This document shows, piece by piece, positions 1 to 8,161 of a stretch of DNA of 64,000 nt. This stretch comes from Nostoc spongiaeforme FACHB-130 (lineage in GTDB: Bacteria; Cyanobacteriota; Cyanobacteriia; Cyanobacteriales; Nostocaceae). Each line of letters begins with the position of its first letter. The stretch's first letter is position 1. Where the stretch lies: contig NZ_JACJTB010000032.1 of assembly GCF_014698475.1 (NCBI RefSeq), positions 16,523-80,522 on the forward strand, read 5' to 3'. The notes beneath the pieces were generated by a model. It was not told the DNA's origin. It did no database searches and saw only the letters and a program-made list of their open reading frames with translations. The translations under genes and the position numbers were made by a program.

Positions 1-547
1 CTAAAATTTTATCCACCAACGGAAACACACCACTGTAATAAGCATTCACATCATCAAAATGGTGTCGCCAATGGTAAGCACGATTTACCCACAAACTCGA
101 AGGAATAATTTCTAAAGGGCCTGGTAAGTGATTATAGTCAGTATCAATTTTGCCTTGAAAATATCGCACCGATGCCCCATACAAAAAGGTGCAAGCATAT
201 AGTACCCCGAACCACAACCCCCATTGGTTCACCAACAAAGCGACTATTATCAAAACAAAGACTAAAAGCACCGACTCTACAATGTCGTGGTAAAGCTGAG
301 ACTCTTGATACATTTTCAGAGAAACTACCGATAAGTCCCGGCGGTAGGCTGCATGATGTTTGTTATGCCATTTAGCTAACCAACTTACTTTGTGACATAA
401 AGCATGGTAAGTATCCCTGAATACCTCCGCCAACAACAGCGAAAAAACTCCCCAAGCCGCAAACTGCAAACAGTTATTTACCAACAGCCAGTTAATCTGT
501 AAATTTGCTTCAATCACAGTCCAGTTTTCAGCTAACATCTTAATCAT
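1..547 (-). CDS. Sterol desaturase / fatty acid hydroxylase family protein (partial)
   Basis: The gene reads leftward and runs off the left edge, so about 182 N-terminal residues are visible and the C-terminus is missing. Histidine clusters typical of the membrane di-iron fatty acid hydroxylase superfamily are present: HALCH (HxxxH), then WHNKHHAAY (HxxHH), then RWRHH further on. Hydrophobic stretches around residues 18-40 and 90-115 fit membrane segments. The family hydroxylates or desaturates lipids, sterols or carotenoids in membranes; the substrate cannot be read from sequence. Two in-frame ATGs lie at 547 and 538. No stop codon is found within the window, consistent with a truncated view rather than a pseudogene. 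Confidence 0.8.
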   Translation of the reverse strand, partial: MIKMLAENWTVIEANLQINWLLVNNCLQFAAWGVFSLLLAEVFRDTYHALCHKVSWLAKWHNKHHAAYRRDLSVVSLKMYQESQLYHDIVESVLLVFVLIIVALLVNQWGLWFGVLYACTFLYGASVRYFQGKIDTDYNHLPGPLEIIPSSLWVNRAYHWRHHFDDVNAYYSGVFPLVDKIL

Positions 548-614
548 GTTTTTTAGTACGCCATTATCTTAATCAATCTTTATATTTACTCTAGACAGGG
601 TTGGCGCATTTTAA

Positions 615-638
615 AACCCCTACATTAAAGTAGGGGTT
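615..638. terminator. Hairpin, possible terminator of the RRXRR remnant
   Basis: AACCCCTAC and GTAGGGGTT form a 9-bp perfect stem around a 6-base loop. It lies about 25 bp past the stop of the minus-strand ORF at 663-908. A weak run TTTTAAAA follows on the minus strand. Confidence 0.5.
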
Positions 639-662
639 CAGGATGATGATTTGGCGATCGCT

Positions 663-908
663 TCATCTTGTGCCAAATGAACTTATATCCATCCCCGCTT
701 TTTTGTGTTTGGTAACAACAGTACTGAGTTGGAGTTTAAAACCAAGTTGCTCTAGCTGGATTTGCGAAAAAGACTCTTTCAAAATAATTGTGAAGGGATA
801 TCTTTGAAATACAGTCGCTCTTCCTTGAGACAATAATGCTCTAGCATGACTGATGCGTACTGGAGATAGAGGTTGTTGATTGGCATCAAGAATTAAAACT
901 TTAGTCAT
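663..908 (-). pseudogene. RRXRR-domain remnant of an IscB-type protein
   Basis: The 81-residue product begins MTKVLILDANQQPLSP, continues with ARALLSQGRATVFQRYPFTI, and stops soon after. This is the N-terminal RRXRR domain of IscB/IsrB-like proteins, the transposon-encoded RNA-guided nuclease family related to Cas9. Full-length members run to roughly 400 residues and continue with RuvC and HNH segments. Here the first RuvC motif expected just after this domain is absent, and the last 15 residues match nothing I recognise. I read it as a decayed copy. A retained stand-alone RRXRR protein is the alternative. The guide (omega) RNA of such systems would lie on the 909-1200 side; I could not identify one. 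Confidence 0.6.
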
Positions 909-1315
909 AAATCAAAAAATATTGTTCGTTCAAGTTACCAAGCGATCGCACTTGCTGATTTCACTGCTGACGAAATAGCGATCGCCACCTTTGCTGTTCA
1001 TAAGAAAGATGAGAGCCTAGAGGTGAACTCCAGCACTCTCCTACAATTACCGCCCATTTAGCTGTGATATCGTGTCCTTAAACATCGGTTTGTCGAGCGA
1101 TTTACCGTTGTTTAGAGTACAAACAAAACCTAACACAGACAAATTAAAAAAGCAAGCTGATTGCTAGAGCCTTTTATAAAGAATGGGTGTAGGGGTGTTA
1201 GAGACATATAGCCCTACACCCTGGTTACTGAGCGCAGCGCCGCCCTGAGCCTGTCAAAGGGTTGAACCTTGCCCAAATTTTTGATTTTCCGGTTTAAAAC
1301 CCTTAATTTTCTGTT
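909..1315. other. Gene-free stretch with hairpins and repeats
   Basis: No convincing gene is seen. The stretch contains HIP1 sites near 950 and 980. A degraded-looking hairpin pairs GGGTGTAGGG (about 1184) with CCCTACACCC (about 1212). After it comes a fragment CTGAGCGCAGCGCCGCCCTG (about 1227) resembling dispersed cyanobacterial repeats. On the plus strand about 38 codons from 948 are open and end at 1061, too little to call a gene. Confidence 0.5.
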
Positions 1316-1370
1316 AGTCCGCGCAGGCGGACTTTGTTTTTATAGCCGCGAATTCCATTCGTCGGGGCTA
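1316..1370 (+). repeat. Interspersed double-hairpin repeat, copy 1
   Basis: Two consecutive hairpins: AGTCCGCGCAGGCGGACT, a TTGTTTTTA linker, then TAGCCGCGAATTC paired with GTCGGGGCTA. The same arrangement recurs at 2623-2677, reversed at 7247-7297, and degenerate at 7314-7377. Confidence 0.75.
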
Positions 1371-1378
1371 GATGCTTT

Positions 1379-2164
1379 TCACCCTCTACCTTGACAAAAT
1401 TCATCTACCCAAGAAGCTAGACTACGGGCATTAGTATGAGTCAAAGGCTGAGTTTTTAAATTTTGTGGTGATTTGCCATTAGTAGACACTTCAGTAGTCT
1501 CAGTCAAAGATGGTGCAGTTTTCGTCTGACTTTTTACTACTGTCTGGCGAGAAACTACAATGCTTTTGGGCATTAGTTTGCCATGATTGGGAAGCTCCAC
1601 TGCTAAAGCGACAGTTTTACCATGATTGGGAACTGTTGTAGCTAGGGCTAAAGATGAGATGGGTTTATTTTGGCGTGAATTATTAGAAGATTTGATAGTC
1701 ACTTTAGTAGCAACTGCAAAGGCTGGTAAAGGTTGGTGCGCCTGTGGTAAATCGGAAGTGATGTTTTCGGGATGTTGGAATGTAGCTGGAGATTGAGGAA
1801 TGATATCGTTAGCTGTAGCGAGCGATCGCACCGGTTGTTCCTCAAGCGATTTATTTTCAGGAATCTCCCTTATCAGCGCCGCTTCATCTAAGTTTGTTAA
1901 ACGCAACTCATCATCAGGATTAAAATTCAGCCCCAAAGCTGTCACTATGGCATCGGGATTATTATTCAGATCCATCATAAAACTCAACATCTGCTCAAAC
2001 TCCGGTTCTAGAACAGATAAAGTCGCCAAAATAAAGCCAGATGATGGTCTTCGCAGGCCATTATAATTTCCCCAAACTCGCATTTTTACCAGCCAGGGAC
2101 GATTTTGTTTATAGTAACCCAGCCACTTCATTTTTAATGATTGACGTAGCTGCTGAATATTCAT
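1379..2164 (-). CDS. DUF5331-type cyanobacterial protein
   Basis: The 261-residue product starts MNIQQLRQSLKMKWLGYYKQ, and its first 110 residues (NRPWLVKM, RRPSSGFILATLSVLEP, NPDAIVTALGLNFNPDDEL) match a conserved cyanobacterial domain I know as DUF5331. The rest is a low-complexity Ser/Thr/Pro/Lys tail that contains a near-duplicated segment (TTVPNHGKTVALAVELPNHG). I chose the ATG at 2164 over an upstream in-frame TTG at 2188 because the conserved domain begins there and a GAGG element precedes it. The function is unknown; no membrane segment or signal peptide is visible. Confidence 0.65.
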   Translation of the reverse strand: MNIQQLRQSLKMKWLGYYKQNRPWLVKMRVWGNYNGLRRPSSGFILATLSVLEPEFEQMLSFMMDLNNNPDAIVTALGLNFNPDDELRLTNLDEAALIREIPENKSLEEQPVRSLATANDIIPQSPATFQHPENITSDLPQAHQPLPAFAVATKVTIKSSNNSRQNKPISSLALATTVPNHGKTVALAVELPNHGKLMPKSIVVSRQTVVKSQTKTAPSLTETTEVSTNGKSPQNLKTQPLTHTNARSLASWVDEFCQGRG

Positions 2165-2218
2165 CGGATGCCTCACTTGAGTCAACAATAGAGCAGACCT
2201 GGTTATTTGTAATTAGAT

Positions 2219-2554
2219 TTATCCTTGAGGATGAAACCGATAATAAAGCATCTGCTTGACTCTTTCACCACAGCGTAGATGTTGTTCTACCAATAGAGGT
2301 ACTTCATCGGCTTGCACACCGCTATACCAAACCATATCCGGTAGAACCAGCACCATCGGCCCGTTACCGCATTGTCCCAAACAACTACTAGCTGTTACAG
2401 TCACATCTGCGGGGACTGGTAAATTTGCCAAAGCCTGTAAAATCTTAGCCGCGCCTTGCTTTTTACAGGTGCGATTTTGGCACACCCGCACACACCTGTG
2501 AGTAGATGCTTGACTACTAGCCCCTGAATTTGATGGTTGAGTGATGTTTGTCAT
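2219..2554 (-). CDS. (2Fe-2S) ferredoxin, thioredoxin-like fold
   Basis: The 111-residue protein carries CVRVCQNRTCKKQG followed, about 35 residues later, by SSCLGQCGNGPMVLV. The later CxxxC pair together with an early Cys is the cluster-binding pattern of the thioredoxin-like [2Fe-2S] ferredoxins (the NuoE/HoxE-type fold). These are soluble electron carriers or assembly factors; the partner is not evident. The gene is minus strand, 54 bp before the DUF5331 gene. Its start codon lies inside a 7-bp tandem repeat (TTGTCAATAGT type), so upstream control sequence has been replaced by STRR DNA. Confidence 0.85.
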   Translation of the reverse strand: MTNITQPSNSGASSQASTHRCVRVCQNRTCKKQGAAKILQALANLPVPADVTVTASSCLGQCGNGPMVLVLPDMVWYSGVQADEVPLLVEQHLRCGERVKQMLYYRFHPQG

Positions 2555-2620
2555 TTGTCAATAGTTATTTGTCAATAGTCAATAGTCATCAGTCAACTAG
2601 AAATGTCCATTGACTATTGA
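2553..2620. repeat. STRR heptamer array next to the ferredoxin start
   Basis: Imperfect copies of a 7-bp unit (GTCAATA / GTCATTT / GTCATCA) fill the bases upstream of the ferredoxin start codon and include it. Arrays of this type are characteristic of heterocystous cyanobacteria. Confidence 0.7.
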
Positions 2621-2622
2621 CC

Positions 2623-2677
2623 AGTCCGCCTACGCGGACTTTGTTTTTATAGCCCCGATTTCCAGTCGCCGGAGCTA
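2623..2677 (+). repeat. Interspersed double-hairpin repeat, copy 2
   Basis: AGTCCGCCTACGCGGACT, linker TTGTTTTTA, then TAGCCCCGATTTC paired with GCCGGAGCTA. It shares layout and most bases with copy 1 at 1316-1370. Confidence 0.75.
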
Positions 2678-2754
2678 GGTACAAAATATAGAACCTGTTC
2701 CTGGATTTCTCACAAGAGAGAAATCCAGGGGTGTGGGAGGATGGTGAAGAAATC

Positions 2755-2803
2755 TTTCCTCCCACACTTCCCACACTCCCCACACTCCCCACGCCCCCTA
2801 CCC
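2755..2803. repeat. C/A-rich minisatellite
   Basis: Short direct repeats of CCCACACT(C/T)CC units. They create an apparent Gly/Ser/Val-rich ORF on the minus strand that I do not accept as a gene. Confidence 0.6.
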
Positions 2804-2841
2804 ATACATGAGAAATTCAGGTTCCCGTTACCTGTTCCCTA

Positions 2842-3825
2842 TTAATAATTTACCGATAACCCTTTAGCAGCCAGCCAATCATGGTTAAATATGCGTGACT
2901 GATAGCGGGAACCACTATCACAAAGAATAGTGACAATGGTATGTCCAGGGCCTAATTGTTTTGCCAAAGCAACAGCCGCCGCCACATTAATACCTGTCGA
3001 GCCACCCATAAACAAGCCATCTTTCCGTAGTAATTGGTAAACGACGCGCAAAGCTTCTGTGTCATCGATTTGAATGGCATCATCAGCAGGTGCGCCTTCC
3101 ATATTGGCTGTGATTCGACTGTTACCAATGCCTTCAGTAATAGAATTACCTTCTAAATGGATTTCGCCAGTTTTGATATAGCTATAAAGTCCACTACCTA
3201 GAGGATCGGCAACAACACATTTAATCGCCGGATTTTGTTCTTTCAGGTACAATGCCACACCAGCAAAGGTTCCACCTGTACCAGTTGCAGCCACCCATCC
3301 GTCTATTTTACCATCTGTCTGTGTCCAAATTTCTGGGCCTGTGGTTTCGTAGTGGGCGCGGCGATTAGCTAAATTATCAAACTGATTTGCCCAAATGGCG
3401 TTATCTAACTCTGCGGCAACTCTACCAGATAGCTTGACGTAGTTATTTGGGTCTTTATAGGGAACGGCGGGGACTGGTCGAACTTCCGCACCTAACGCTG
3501 TGAGTGCATCGATTTTTTCTTGGGACTGAGTATTAGGAATAATGATCAGGCATTTGTAGCCTTTAGCGTTGCAAATATGCGCCAGTCCAATACCAGTGTT
3601 ACCTGCGGTTCCTTCCACCACAGTACCACCGGGTTTGAGTAAACCTTTTTCTTCTGCATCTTGAATAATATACAGTGCGGCTCGGTCTTTGACTGAACCA
3701 CCAGGGTTGAGAAACTCCGCTTTAGCCAGAATTTCGCATCCTGTTTCTTCACTAAAACTGTTTAACCGAATTAAGGGTGTATTACCTACAGCGCCAATAA
3801 AGCCGTTTTTGATGTCCATGTTCAA
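2842..3825 (-). CDS. cysK: Cysteine synthase A (O-acetylserine sulfhydrylase)
   Basis: This 327-residue PLP enzyme condenses O-acetylserine with sulfide to give cysteine. The PLP lysine lies in [11 protein letters not shown] (about residue 47). The phosphate/substrate loop is [12 protein letters not shown], and the Gly-rich PLP-binding loop is [19 protein letters not shown] near residue 275 is the conserved C-terminal cofactor motif. The length is near the usual 310-325. GAGAAG lies 7 bp before the first ATG; a second ATG lies two codons on. The EGTAGNTG variant (not TSGNTG) suggests a distinct CysK-like subgroup, so a related beta-replacement substrate is possible. Confidence 0.88.
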   Translation of the reverse strand: MNMDIKNGFIGAVGNTPLIRLNSFSEETGCEILAKAEFLNPGGSVKDRAALYIIQDAEEKGLLKPGGTVVEGTAGNTGIGLAHICNAKGYKCLIIIPNTQSQEKIDALTALGAEVRPVPAVPYKDPNNYVKLSGRVAAELDNAIWANQFDNLANRRAHYETTGPEIWTQTDGKIDGWVAATGTGGTFAGVALYLKEQNPAIKCVVADPLGSGLYSYIKTGEIHLEGNSITEGIGNSRITANMEGAPADDAIQIDDTEALRVVYQLLRKDGLFMGGSTGINVAAAVALAKQLGPGHTIVTILCDSGSRYQSRIFNHDWLAAKGLSVNY

Positions 3826-3921
3826 TCTTCTCGAATTCTCGCCTATAAGAATTTTGGCTTATTGCGGCTGTAGAATTTACGGCTGCTATATGGATTTTCT
3901 ACTGCAACAATAGGAAACACA

Positions 3922-4047
3922 AAGTGTTTGAGATTCGTGAACGAGTGTTTGAGACTGGTGCGAGAGTGTTTGATACTCGTCCACGAGTGTTTGGGACTGG
4001 GGTGAGAGTTTTTGATACTCATTCACGAGTATTTAAGACAGTCGCTA
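3922..4047. repeat. Six-copy 21-bp tandem repeat
   Basis: Six consecutive 21-bp units of the form GAGTGTTTGAGACTGGTGCGA occur without gaps. Odd units end in a CGTGAAC/CGTCCAC-like septamer and even units in a GGTGCGA-like one, giving a 42-bp higher-order period. On the plus strand one frame stays open through all units and reads as a heptapeptide repeat (RVFETGA / RVFDTRP). The array lies between the NACHT gene and cysK. Confidence 0.85.
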
Positions 4048-4094
4048 CGCCTTTTGTAATTGCGAATTGCGAACTGCGAATTGCAAATTGATTC

Positions 4095-7000
4095 TCAACT
4101 CATCCCCAACTGTTGCTTTAAGGCTTCTGGAACATTAACTGCTGTATCCAATCCTTGTACATTTTCCCAGTTTGTATAGTTGTCCCATGAGATGTTTTCA
4201 AAGTTAGCACCAACAGTTTCAGAGTAAAAGTCTACGCCTTTTAGTTTTGCTCCTTTGAGGTCGGCACTAGTTAAGTTTGCCGCATCTAAAAACGAGTCTC
4301 CAAAATCTGTAGAACCAAGGTATGCTCCAGTAAGACTGGCATTAGTTAGCTTGGCATCAGTCAGGTCTACGCCACTCAGTCTTGCATCGTCAAGCTTGGC
4401 ATTAGTCAGGTCTACGCCACATAAGTTAGCTCCATCTAAATCTGTAGCTCTAAGGTCTGCAAGGCTGAGGTTTGCACCGCTCAGGTTTGCGCCACTCAGG
4501 TCGGCATTTTTGAGATTTGCACAGCTGAGGTCTGCACCCCTCAGATCAGCATTTTTGAGGTTGGTATAACAAAGATATGCACCGTCGAGAGATGCACCAC
4601 TGAGGTCAGCAAAACTAAGGTTTGCCTCACTGAAGTTTACACCGCTAAGTTCTGCAAGGCTGAGGTTTGCATTACTAAGGAGAGTACCACTCATAACAGT
4701 ACCGCTAAGATATGTGCTATTGAGGTTTGCATAGCAAAGGAATTGACCAACTATATTTATAAAGTTCCCAAACTTAACACAATCACAGTAGTTGATAATA
4801 TGAAGTAGTTTTCCTGTCCAAAGATTGTTTGCTTCGGGTTGACCAGATGGATAAAAAACGATCTCCTCTTTCAACTCATCCCGCCCTTGAGCATAGCGGT
4901 GTAACTCCAAAAGCAAAATCATCACATTCAACCCAGCATAAATATCAACCTGACGCTGACCTTGCTTAATTCCTTGCTCTTGCAGTAACCGCATCTTTTT
5001 CTGGGGAAAGTTTTCTGGCGGTGCGTCAATCAATTCCCCTTTGCACCAACGCACATAAAAATTTTCCAACCGCTTAAATAACTCCACTGGGTGAAATTCA
5101 TCACTAGTAATCAATAAACCCATGAGATATTCGACAATTTCTGGTGTGAGTCCGCCATAACCAAATAAATCATAAATTTCCCAGTCCATCGTCTGCTCAT
5201 CAACATTAAAAGTTCTGCCGCGTCTACCGGGTTCTGTCCATTCTTCCAAACTTTGTTTGATGCGTTCCGCACAAAGAAATTCCCGAATACTTTTATGAAA
5301 AAACTCCACACCACCATGATCATTAGACTTGAGATAAAAAGCACCCAACGCAGTTTTTAAGGCTTCTTCTCCTAGTTCTTTCTCGGCTTTAGCAATGAGT
5401 TCTTTGGCTTCATCATCTTGCTGCAAACGCGCTTTTACCATCTGCATCGAAGCACTTTCTCCCCCTGACTGCACTACACACACTGCGGCTTCAGCTAAAA
5501 TACGGCGTAATGCTTCTGGGTGTTGTCGAGTCAGTTCATAATTTAAATCAGGGTGACGAGTATCAGCACGCTGTTTAGTTAGTACCCAATTTAATGCTTG
5601 TTCGTAAACTAATATTTTTGCTTCTGTCTCTGTGGCTTGCTCAAATTTCTTAATATCTAAAATGTGATCTCGGTGCATTGCTGTCAGCATATACAGCAAT
5701 AGTGGTTCTTTAGCTAACTCCTTAATTTGCTGAGGACAGGATTTTTTATTCTCTGGTTTCACCAGAAAATCCATAAATTCTAATGTTTTATTGATAGGAA
5801 ATCTTCTGTACCATTTCTCAAACCATTGTTGTTGTAATTCCACATCCATTTCGGCAATTTCCACCCGTTCCAAGTTAGGTGGTAGGCGGTCAATACCATG
5901 TAAAGCCATCTGTCTACCTGTAATAATGACTCGATGACCTGATTTATTATCTTGATAGTCATTTTGAAATGTCCCGACTTGCCGCAGAAATCTTTCTACA
6001 CTTTGGTTATTGCCGCGCTCAATTCGCAATTCATCAAAGCCATCTAAAATAAATAAAAATCTAGTGTTTCTATCTGTTAGCCATCCATCATCACTTTGCG
6101 CGAAATCTGCTTTAATTCTAGAGCGTAGAGTTTCTTCTAAACTTGGTTGAAAATCATCAATATCACGCAGCCGAATTAAAATTGGTGTCCATACAGGATG
6201 TAAATTCTGCCGCACCCAATCAGCAAACATCCGACAAAAAACACTTTTACCTCTCCCCGGCCCACCTTGAATAAACATCACTTGGCGTTGCGTATTCGAG
6301 CTGGTAGCAAAAAGAAGCGTTTTAGCCCAGTTTTCTAAATCAAAAGGTCTTGTATTAGTATCTAACTTGCCATTTTTATCTACATTTCTGGCTTTGAGCG
6401 ATACATAAATATCTTTAAAAATAAAGTCTTCATTAAAAACTTGTTCTTCTGGTTTAGTGGCAATCTGACTCTTTAAATATTCATCAATACTTTGAAATTT
6501 CTGCTGTGTTTTTTGCCATTCACCCAAAGAAATTTGCATCACATTTTTGGTAACATCACCTGATTCTATCCAGGCTTTGACTAAATAGCGGTGAGTATTC
6601 CAAGCGACTCGTTCTGTTAAAAGTTTTATATTGGATATATTTGCAGATGCTAACCTTGCCAATAATACTTGATTAAATACTTGTGCTAACTGTGATTGAT
6701 GAAAACAGTTGATTGTTTTACTGGCAGCATCATAATCTAATTCAATATCGTTGAGTTTTTCTAGTTGTTTGCGGACTGCTGCATCGCTCTGAAGATGAGC
6801 ATCCCAATTTACATTGATATCGGAAGATAAAATTTCTTTAACGCTTTCTAAATAAGCAATTTGACTAACTATAAATACACAATCTTCTAGCGTTGGTTGT
6901 TCCTGGCTGTTTTGGCGACACAATTTCAGCAAAGCAATGCCCATCGGTACAAACGGTAAACCCGCGCCTATCACCTGCGCCAACGGTGAACACAACACAT

Positions 7001-7181
7001 CTAATAAAGAAGATGAATTTTGCAGTAGAGGTTTTAAAACTTCTAAATTTGCACCATTTTCTTGAAGAGTTTTTGCCGCATCTAAAAATGTTTTGCTAGT
7101 GTCAATTGTGGTATTAAGACTTTCCTCAACAGAGAAAGATTGTCGTAACTGTTTCCAGATTTGTGACCAGCGTCTTGTCAT
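4095..7181 (-). CDS. NACHT-domain STAND ATPase with C-terminal pentapeptide repeats
   Basis: The 1028-residue protein has three parts. Residues 1-250 are a mainly helical N-terminal region I do not recognise, with a hydrophobic patch near 60-90. Residues about 295-560 are a NACHT NTPase: Walker A GGPGRGKS at 306-313, Walker B FLFILDGFDEL near 375-385, and the sensor-like VIITGR at 418-423. After a helical region, residues about 820-985 are some 30 pentapeptide repeats of A(D/N)LxG type, forming a right-handed beta-helix. STAND ATPases of this build act as ligand-triggered switches; bacterial NACHT proteins include antiphage sensors. No effector nuclease or protease is visible. The gene is monocistronic between cysK and a repeat cluster. 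Confidence 0.88.
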   Translation of the reverse strand: MTRRWSQIWKQLRQSFSVEESLNTTIDTSKTFLDAAKTLQENGANLEVLKPLLQNSSSLLDVLCSPLAQVIGAGLPFVPMGIALLKLCRQNSQEQPTLEDCVFIVSQIAYLESVKEILSSDINVNWDAHLQSDAAVRKQLEKLNDIELDYDAASKTINCFHQSQLAQVFNQVLLARLASANISNIKLLTERVAWNTHRYLVKAWIESGDVTKNVMQISLGEWQKTQQKFQSIDEYLKSQIATKPEEQVFNEDFIFKDIYVSLKARNVDKNGKLDTNTRPFDLENWAKTLLFATSSNTQRQVMFIQGGPGRGKSVFCRMFADWVRQNLHPVWTPILIRLRDIDDFQPSLEETLRSRIKADFAQSDDGWLTDRNTRFLFILDGFDELRIERGNNQSVERFLRQVGTFQNDYQDNKSGHRVIITGRQMALHGIDRLPPNLERVEIAEMDVELQQQWFEKWYRRFPINKTLEFMDFLVKPENKKSCPQQIKELAKEPLLLYMLTAMHRDHILDIKKFEQATETEAKILVYEQALNWVLTKQRADTRHPDLNYELTRQHPEALRRILAEAAVCVVQSGGESASMQMVKARLQQDDEAKELIAKAEKELGEEALKTALGAFYLKSNDHGGVEFFHKSIREFLCAERIKQSLEEWTEPGRRGRTFNVDEQTMDWEIYDLFGYGGLTPEIVEYLMGLLITSDEFHPVELFKRLENFYVRWCKGELIDAPPENFPQKKMRLLQEQGIKQGQRQVDIYAGLNVMILLLELHRYAQGRDELKEEIVFYPSGQPEANNLWTGKLLHIINYCDCVKFGNFINIVGQFLCYANLNSTYLSGTVMSGTLLSNANLSLAELSGVNFSEANLSFADLSGASLDGAYLCYTNLKNADLRGADLSCANLKNADLSGANLSGANLSLADLRATDLDGANLCGVDLTNAKLDDARLSGVDLTDAKLTNASLTGAYLGSTDFGDSFLDAANLTSADLKGAKLKGVDFYSETVGANFENISWDNYTNWENVQGLDTAVNVPEALKQQLGMS

Positions 7182-7246
7182 TGGCAGAGACCCGCAAAAT
7201 TACCGATATTTTAGAGGGTAGCTTAAAATTTCGGAGAAATATTAGA

Positions 7247-7297
7247 CTAGGCGACTAGAAGTCGCGGCTACACAGACAAAACCCGCCTACGCGGGTT
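7247..7297 (-). repeat. Interspersed double-hairpin repeat, copy 3 (reversed)
   Basis: GGCGACTAGAAGTCGCGGCTA, then ACAGACAAA, then the hairpin AACCCGCCTACGCGGGTT. This is the reverse-complement layout of copies 1 and 2 and lies just upstream of the NACHT gene. Confidence 0.7.
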
Positions 7298-7313
7298 ATC
7301 TTGATTTTCTATT

Positions 7314-7377
7314 AGTCCGCGTTCATCTGTGCTGTTCGCAGGCTAGGTGAACTTGGTTTGTATAGCCGCGATTTCTA
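7314..7377 (+). repeat. Interspersed double-hairpin repeat, copy 4 (degenerate)
   Basis: Starts AGTCCGCG and ends with TTGTATAGCCGCGATTTC as in copy 1, but the first hairpin is interrupted by about 20 unrelated bases. It faces copy 3 and abuts the palindromic element that follows. Confidence 0.5.
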
Positions 7378-7694
7378 TAGCGGTTCTTACTTGCTTGTAA
7401 TACAGTCGGAACCCCACCCCGCATTTGCTGACGCAAACGCTCCCCTCCCCGCAAGCGGGTTTGGGGGCTGACAGGTGTAGGTTTTTGATGTGGGTATGAG
7501 TGGACACTCTCAGACAGAGTTCTAAACGTGGTTCAGATAACGAAATTTCGTTCTTAGGTAAAAAATCAAAGACTAAAATTTGAGTTTTCAACTAACGGAA
7601 AAACCCCATTTCAGCCACGTTTGTAAAATACCTACACCTGTCAGGGGTTGGGGGTGGGGTTGAAATGTACCTCATCCAACCGAGAACCGCTATA
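7376..7694. mobile_element. MITE-like palindromic element, non-coding
   Basis: Perfect 12-bp terminal inverted repeats TATAGCGGTTCT (7376-7387) and AGAACCGCTATA (7683-7694) enclose 319 bp. Further inverted pairs nest inside: AACCCCACCCC (7410-7420) with GGGGTGGGGTT (7651-7661), and CTGACAGGTGTAGGT (7468-7482) with ACCTACACCTGTCAG (7630-7644). The left arm has about 47 extra bases. No credible gene lies inside; a 82-codon minus-strand ORF here is a by-product. The build fits a miniature inverted-repeat element; no clear target duplication is visible beyond TA. Confidence 0.6.
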
Positions 7695-7759
7695 ATCGCT
7701 AGGGCTAGGTGTAAGATATGTGAATCACAAAACTCTGTGTCTCTTGGTGTTGAGAAACT

Positions 7760-8140
7760 TCAGAATTTCAAATTCCAAGCAGCAATAGCCAAAGTAGCCC
7801 AGCCAGCGATAAAGGCGACACCGCCAAATGGTGTCATTGCGCCTAAATATTTCACACCAGTTACGCTCAAAGCGTATAAACTGCCAGAGAAAATCGCAAT
7901 GCCGATAATAAATAGCCATCCACTAGCAATTAAAGTAGTCGGAGGTGATTCGAGGCGACTAATGAGGAGAGCGACTACTAAAAGTGCTAGGGCATGGTAC
8001 ATTTGGTAGCGAGCGCCAGTTTCAAAAATAGACAGCGATCGCTCACTAATATGATCTCGCAAAGCATGGGAAGCAAAAGCCCCAGCCGCAACGGATAAAC
8101 CACCTAAAACGGCAGCTATACTCAAAAAAATCTGCGTCAT
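7760..8140 (-). CDS. DUF423 family inner-membrane protein
   Basis: The 126-residue protein has four hydrophobic helices and the family's conserved features: GAFASHALRD near residue 20, YQMYHALALL near 45, FSGSLYAL near 85 and LGAMTPFGGVAFIAGW near 98. Length and pattern match the YgdD/DUF423 family, small integral membrane proteins of unknown biochemical role. It is followed at 21 bp by another minus-strand membrane-protein gene upstream, so the two may be co-transcribed. Confidence 0.85.
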   Translation of the reverse strand: MTQIFLSIAAVLGGLSVAAGAFASHALRDHISERSLSIFETGARYQMYHALALLVVALLISRLESPPTTLIASGWLFIIGIAIFSGSLYALSVTGVKYLGAMTPFGGVAFIAGWATLAIAAWNLKF

Positions 8141-8161
8141 CAGACTTACTTGGCAACAGAT

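Noticed and set aside
172..375. Plus-strand ORF of 67 codons
   Set aside because: It lies antisense to the fatty acid hydroxylase-family gene, which has the conserved His motifs.
2589..2792. Minus-strand ORF of 67 codons
   Set aside because: It is made of short tandem repeats and a hairpin repeat, has no recognisable domain and no ribosome-binding site.
3922..4047. CRISPR array
   Set aside because: The units are 21 bp with no spacers between them; a CRISPR needs unique spacers and a longer repeat. No cas gene is present.
7343..7591. Minus-strand ORF of 82 codons
   Set aside because: It lies inside the MITE-like palindrome and reads low-complexity sequence.
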